Assembly (NCBI GenBank): GCA_022013635.1
Contig: JAKLPX010000308.1
Coordinates: forward strand, 1-7,774
From: Candidatus Delongbacteria bacterium
GTDB taxonomy: Bacteria > UBA4055
Direction of reading: 5' to 3'
DNA: 7,774 nt
The position numbers and the translations under genes are program-made. The notes beneath the pieces were generated by a model that was given only the letters and a program-made list of their open reading frames with translations, made no database searches and was not told the DNA's origin. Below, one piece after another: positions 5,430-7,774 of this stretch. The first letter of the stretch is position 1. Each line of letters opens with the position of its first letter.

Positions 5430-5693
5430 GTGAGTTTTGTTATGTTTTCAATATTGATATTTTACTTATCAACATCTTTTATCATCTTATTGATAGTATC
5501 TGCCAAAGGCGGGAGCTTATTCTGGCATATATCAAAAATTGCCTCGGAATTTATATCTTCAAAATCAATATGTTTCTTTCATATAATCCCGGGCGATGAA
5601 AATATATTTACTTTTTACAGCTATAACTGCAAAGACTTCACCGAATTTAAAAACAGCCTGTTGGAACAGATAAATGATTTTGGATATATTTAA
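5430..5693 (+). pseudogene. chimeric frame over a collapsed copy of hepT-mntA and the DnaB-like gene
   Basis: The DNA is a mosaic of four pieces in the same order as the region 2283-3806. 5469-5556 matches 2289-2376 (hepT 3' end, antisense). 5559-5589 matches 2980-3011. 5588-5670 matches the middle of the DnaB-like gene (3297-3370). 5673-5684 matches 3795-3806 just after its stop. Junctions sit at short shared words (TTTATAT, TCCC, ATA). A frame of 87 codons from GTG 5430 crosses all junctions. It reads hydrophobic antisense-hepT residues (STSFIILLIVSAKGG) and then, in the original frame, PGDENIFTFYSYNCKDF of the DnaB-like protein. AAGGA lies some 16 bases before the GTG, too far to be convincing. 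I regard it as a relict, though a new hydrophobic peptide is possible. Confidence 0.75.
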
Positions 5694-5726
5694 TTGACTT
5701 TTAATTTTTTTATAACTAAATTTAAT

Positions 5727-5773
5727 ATGTATAAAAAAACGATAATTTTATACATATCAAAAAAACATGTATA
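5727..5773. repeat. ATGTATA inverted and direct repeats before the Fic gene
   Basis: ATATGTATAAAA (5727-5738) pairs perfectly with TTTTATACATAT (5748-5759) over a 9-nt spacer. ATGTATA occurs again at 5767-5773, where ATGTATAGAAAAAC repeats 5729-5742 with one mismatch. Three spaced copies of one heptamer suggest an operator, or a duplication of the gene's start; the region is very AT-rich, so chance plays a part. Confidence 0.45.
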
Positions 5774-5871
5774 GAAAAACTGCTTCTGCACACCGTTATC
5801 TCGCTGAATTGAAGGGACTATCGGCATCAATCCCAAATCAGGAATTCGAAAGCTTCCGGGCACTGTTTTGA
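5767..5871 (+). pseudogene. N-terminal remnant of the Fic protein gene
   Basis: ATG 5767 opens a 34-codon frame ending at TGA 5869-5871. Its middle, SAHRYLAELKGLSASIPNQ, is the hallmark N-terminal segment of Fic/DOC-family proteins with a Fic_N region (AHRxLAELKGxxxSIPN). In intact relatives this is followed by the helix carrying (S/T)xxxE(G/N) and roughly a hundred more residues before the catalytic core. Here the next recognisable part, GIRKLPGTVLKND at 5841, lies in another frame. The intervening segment has therefore been deleted, with a frameshift near 5826-5845. Confidence 0.75.
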
Positions 5872-6545
5872 AAAACGATCTCACCGGTGAAATTATTTAT
5901 ACACCACCTCAAAATTACCATGATATCCTTAATCTGATGGGTAATCTCGAATTGTTTATAAACGATGACGATATGCTGAAAGTGGACAATCTGATAAAAA
6001 TGGCAGTAATCCATTACCAGTTTGAAAGTATTCATCCTTTTTATGACGGAAACGGCAGGACAGGCAGAATAATTAATGTGTTATATCTTTTACAGAAAGG
6101 TCTTCTTGATATCCCTGTCTTATACCTGAGCAGATATATTGTGCAAAACAAAAATGAATACTACCGTCTTCTTCAGGAAGTTAGAAATACAGGAAAATGG
6201 GAGAGTTGGATTTTATATATGCTTGAAGGTGTTGAAAAAACTTCAATTCAGACTATTGAAATGGTAAAATCTATAAGTAATGCTTTTATGGATTATAAAC
6301 ACCGTATTCGTGCCAAACACAAATTTTACAGTCAGGATCTGATCAACAATCTGTTTTATCATCCTTACACAAAGATTGATTTTATTGAAAAAGCTTTGAA
6401 AGTTACCCGATTGACGGCAACAAAGTATCTCGATATTTTATCCAAAGACGGTTTTTTGCAAAAAGAAAAAATAGGACGCTCAAATTATTACATAAACCGC
6501 GCTCTATTCAAAATTCTAAGTCTTCCTGATGATAGATCAAGGTAA
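5868..6545 (+). CDS. Fic-domain AMP-transferase, N-terminally truncated
   Basis: 225 codons from TTG 5868. The family-like reading already runs from 5841 (GIRKLPGTV), but no ATG, GTG or TTG precedes it after the TGA at 5805-5807. The Fic core is complete: H56-PFYDGNGRTGR-67 with the catalytic histidine and the phosphate-binding loop, preceded by IKMAVIHYQFESI and by the flap-like TGEIIYTPPQ. After the core come YLSRYIVQNKNEYYRLLQEVRNTGKW and a winged-helix domain (about 163-210, TATKYLDILSKDGFL). Fic enzymes transfer AMP from ATP to a hydroxyl side chain of a target protein. The inhibitory helix found in class II Fic proteins is missing because of the deletion. If translated, the core might be unrestrained; equally the gene may be dead, since no ribosome-binding site serves TTG 5868. 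The stop TAA (6543-6545) is supplied by leader copy D. Confidence 0.8.
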   Translation: MKNDLTGEIIYTPPQNYHDILNLMGNLELFINDDDMLKVDNLIKMAVIHYQFESIHPFYDGNGRTGRIINVLYLLQKGLLDIPVLYLSRYIVQNKNEYYRLLQEVRNTGKWESWILYMLEGVEKTSIQTIEMVKSISNAFMDYKHRIRAKHKFYSQDLINNLFYHPYTKIDFIEKALKVTRLTATKYLDILSKDGFLQKEKIGRSNYYINRALFKILSLPDDRSR

Positions 6546-6608
6546 CTATACTACCCCCTGACCGTGTTATATTACTTCTTCATTAATTCTAAAAGAAGGA
6601 GAAACACC
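6539..6608 (+). repeat. leader repeat, copy D
   Basis: Differs from copy B (3016-3085) at only three of 70 positions, including the core 6541-6564 and the AAGGAG ribosome-binding site. It lacks the CCCCAC that precedes copies B and C. It begins inside the Fic reading frame, replacing its last codons and providing its stop. The left edge of the repeat is therefore close to AAGGTAAC. Confidence 0.88.
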
Positions 6609-6872
6609 ATGAGTAACATGAAATGCGGGATCACCCAGATTGATAAACACCTTGACAGCTTCAATTACGGCGAAATGATCATAATGCAGCGCCCCGAAGT
6701 CTTCGGCATAAAAGACTGCAACGGAAGAGAGCAGATAGGGTTAGTTGAATTAATGCTTTGTGCTTACGACCTCTGCACAAACGATTATTCATACATATCT
6801 TTCGACAAAGAAAAACTCACCTTCGAGAACTACGATCCCGATATTCACGGCGGAAACAGGTATATTTATTAA
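6609..6872 (+). CDS. DnaB-like repeat protein, short form with in-frame internal deletion
   Basis: 87 codons from ATG 6609, served by the same AAGGAG leader as the complete copy. It keeps residues 1-24 (MSNMKCGITQIDKHLDSF...) and the last 62 or so (MQRPEVFGIKDCNGREQIG to NRYIY). The 447 bp between AAATGGTCATA and AAATGCTCATA, seen at 3150 and 3597 in the complete copy, is absent. 447 is 149 codons, and 236 minus 149 is exactly 87. The degenerate P-loop, Walker B strand and most of the RecA core are gone. The frame is undamaged, and codon differences from the complete copy are 12 synonymous against 6 replacing. The product cannot be an ATPase; it may be an expressed miniature or a young relict. 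The usual 3' hairpins are absent after the stop. Confidence 0.7.
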   Translation: MSNMKCGITQIDKHLDSFNYGEMIIMQRPEVFGIKDCNGREQIGLVELMLCAYDLCTNDYSYISFDKEKLTFENYDPDIHGGNRYIY

Positions 6873-6880
6873 GAATTTCT

Positions 6881-6933
6881 GTCAAAATTATTTGAATATT
6901 TTATTTGACAATGAATGAAATAAAACTTAAAAT
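6881..6933 (+). promoter_or_regulatory. strong sigma70-type promoter of the GIY-YIG gene
   Basis: TTGACA (6905-6910), 17 nt, TAAAAT (6928-6933): a perfect -35 and a -10 one base from consensus. GTCAAA (6881-6886) and TTTGAC (6904-6909) form an inverted repeat reaching into the -35, with another TTTGA at 6891, so a repressor may act here. Transcription from about 6940 would leave a purine-rich untranslated leader of roughly 140 nt (GAAGAAGAAG and GAAGAGGGAGAAAG tracts), in which I find no convincing hairpin or gene. Confidence 0.65.
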
Positions 6934-7081
6934 AAGAACAATATTTTTTAAGCACAACACAAACTTCCCCGATCTTTAAACTCTGAGACGGGATGACGAG
7001 AAGAAGAAGTAACAAAACATAGAGTGACGGTGAAACAGGGGCGAAGAGGGAGAAAGAATAATAAATGATAAGGTAAAGTTA

Positions 7082-7456
7082 ATGGGATTTTGGGATATAG
7101 TAGGGAAAGTAGTACAGACAGCAGTAAGCTCGACAATAGGTGGAAGCGCATCTCTAAAGGATGCATATCTAAATGAGAAAGCACCTCGCGGACCCGGTTG
7201 TTATAAGGTTTATTATCACGGACAGCTTATGAAAGTCGGCAAAGCAATTGACGGATTAAGAAAAAGATTCAGCGACTATTACAGAGGAAAAGAAGGCGGA
7301 ACTGCCGGATTAAAATATATAACCTCAGATAATCGAGATCAGGTCAGAGTATCATGGCTGGAGTGTTCAAGCTCTGATTGCCGTAAATTAGAAACACAGT
7401 GGCACGACAAAGCAAAAGCTGCCGGGGAAGAAATGCCATGGAGTGATAGGAGATAA
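7082..7456 (+). CDS. GIY-YIG nuclease-like protein
   Basis: A 124-residue protein; ATG 7082 has only a weak AAGG about ten bases upstream. Residues 1-24 (MGFWDIVGKVVQTAVSSTIGG) look like an amphipathic helix. The GIY-YIG fold follows: G39-C-Y41 replaces GIY, and KVYYHGQLMKVGKA gives KVG for YIG at 51-53. Arginines at 60 and 62 (LRKRF) sit where the catalytic arginine lies, and E104 in KLETQWH is the metal-binding glutamate. These are the main residues of a single-strand-nicking nuclease, so activity is plausible, though the GIY isoleucine is a cysteine here. It is a single-domain form without a visible DNA-binding module. The next gene starts 22 nt downstream, so the two are likely cotranscribed. 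The target is unknown. Confidence 0.7.
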   Translation: MGFWDIVGKVVQTAVSSTIGGSASLKDAYLNEKAPRGPGCYKVYYHGQLMKVGKAIDGLRKRFSDYYRGKEGGTAGLKYITSDNRDQVRVSWLECSSSDCRKLETQWHDKAKAAGEEMPWSDRR

Positions 7457-7478
7457 CTGCAATTAAATTGAGGTTTCA

Positions 7479-7682
7479 ATGTCATGGGGAATTCTAAATA
7501 TAAAAAGCAGTAAGAAATGTGCGATCTGCAAGCATTGGTTTGACCCTGCAGGAACAGCTTTAAAACCACACATGGGTGATTTTCTGCAATTTGATCAAAA
7601 TGCTAAAAAACCATGCCTTAAACACGGCCAGACAATCAAACCAAGTTGGGCACAGTGTAATGAATTTGAATCTAAGGTTTAA
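7479..7682 (+). CDS. small four-cysteine (probable zinc-binding) protein
   Basis: 67 residues, function unknown. GAGG (7470-7473) precedes ATG 7479 by five bases. The cysteines are C14-x2-C17 in KKCAICKHWFDP, then C46 in KKPCLKHG and C60 in AQCNEF. The order CxxCxxW...C...G...C...F is that of small metal-binding proteins in which four cysteines hold one zinc or an iron centre; zinc is the safer guess. Tryptophan 20, W57 and several prolines suggest a compact fold. It probably shares the promoter at 6905 with the GIY-YIG gene and may act with it, but that link rests on position only. I see no terminator in the ~90 bases that remain. Confidence 0.65.
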   Translation: MSWGILNIKSSKKCAICKHWFDPAGTALKPHMGDFLQFDQNAKKPCLKHGQTIKPSWAQCNEFESKV

Positions 7683-7774
7683 TGCACCCTTTTCCCTTTG
7701 ACATAACCTAATTATCTTCTTAAATTCTCCTTATACTTACAATAGGATCATCTGCGATGGCTTTGAGGTGGAAC

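Noticed and set aside
1339..6872. Insertion sequence or MITE family.
   Set aside because: No transposase, no clear terminal inverted repeats, and I could not identify target-site duplications at the edges of the copies.
6911..6979. A 22-codon frame starting at ATG 6911 near the GIY-YIG promoter.
   Set aside because: It starts inside the promoter spacer, has no ribosome-binding site and no recognisable composition.
6948..7184. A minus-strand frame rich in leucine and serine opposite the purine-rich leader.
   Set aside because: Its composition is just the complement of the GA-rich tract, and it overlaps the GIY-YIG start.
7698..7726. TTGACA, 17 nt, TAAATT as a promoter for a gene beyond the window.
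   Set aside because: The -10 is poor and no downstream gene can be seen to support it.
7720..7774. A minus-strand frame open from the window edge to a TAA at 7722-7720, reading like a protein C-terminus (ADDPIVSIRRI).
   Set aside because: Only 17 codons are visible, which is too short to tell from chance.

Overview
The window is an accessory region of a low-GC bacterial genome. A lipoprotein with a lipobox, clear Shine-Dalgarno sites (AGGAG/GGAGG type) and sigma70-like promoters point to a diderm bacterium. I cannot name the phylum from sequence alone. There is no rRNA, tRNA, CRISPR array or recognisable transposase.

Layout. (1) 23-1326: a small cell-envelope operon. It holds a zinc-ribbon/membrane protein with a damaged 5' end, a short lipoprotein, a tiny single-pass protein with an acidic tail and a terminator, followed by a 50-residue zinc-ribbon gene. 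(2) 1339-2255: a RHH-PIN (VapBC-type) toxin-antitoxin pair. It is preceded by one copy of a dispersed leader repeat and followed by the 3' end of a repeat-borne gene. (3) 2277-2940: a HepT/MntA (HEPN-nucleotidyltransferase) pair on the minus strand. (4) 3010-3850: the one complete copy of the repeat unit, made of leader, a 236-residue protein resembling the C-terminal RecA fold of DnaB but with a ruined Walker A, and two hairpins. (5) 3942-5303: an AAA+ ATPase with a C-terminal DUF234-type nuclease-like domain. (6) 5307-5693: a third leader and a collapsed mosaic of pieces from regions 3 and 4. (7) 5767-6545: a Fic AMP-transferase gene that has lost the part carrying its inhibitory helix. (8) 6539-6872: a fourth leader and a copy of the DnaB-like gene with an exact 447-bp in-frame deletion. 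(9) 7082-7682: a GIY-YIG nuclease-like protein and a four-cysteine protein.

The main signal is the repeat family. Four same-strand copies of a ~24-nt core (1339, 3018, 5315, 6541) head units whose contents are an intact gene, an in-frame-deleted gene, a deletion mosaic, or a toxin-antitoxin pair. Deletion junctions fall at short direct repeats. The noncoding leader is better conserved between the two best copies (3 differences in 70 nt) than the coding sequence (21 in 264 nt). This looks like an array growing by duplication and shrinking by slippage, with toxin-antitoxin, Fic and ATPase genes between the copies. The cellular role of the DnaB-like protein is unknown; an inactive ATPase acting on replication or on an element is inference only.
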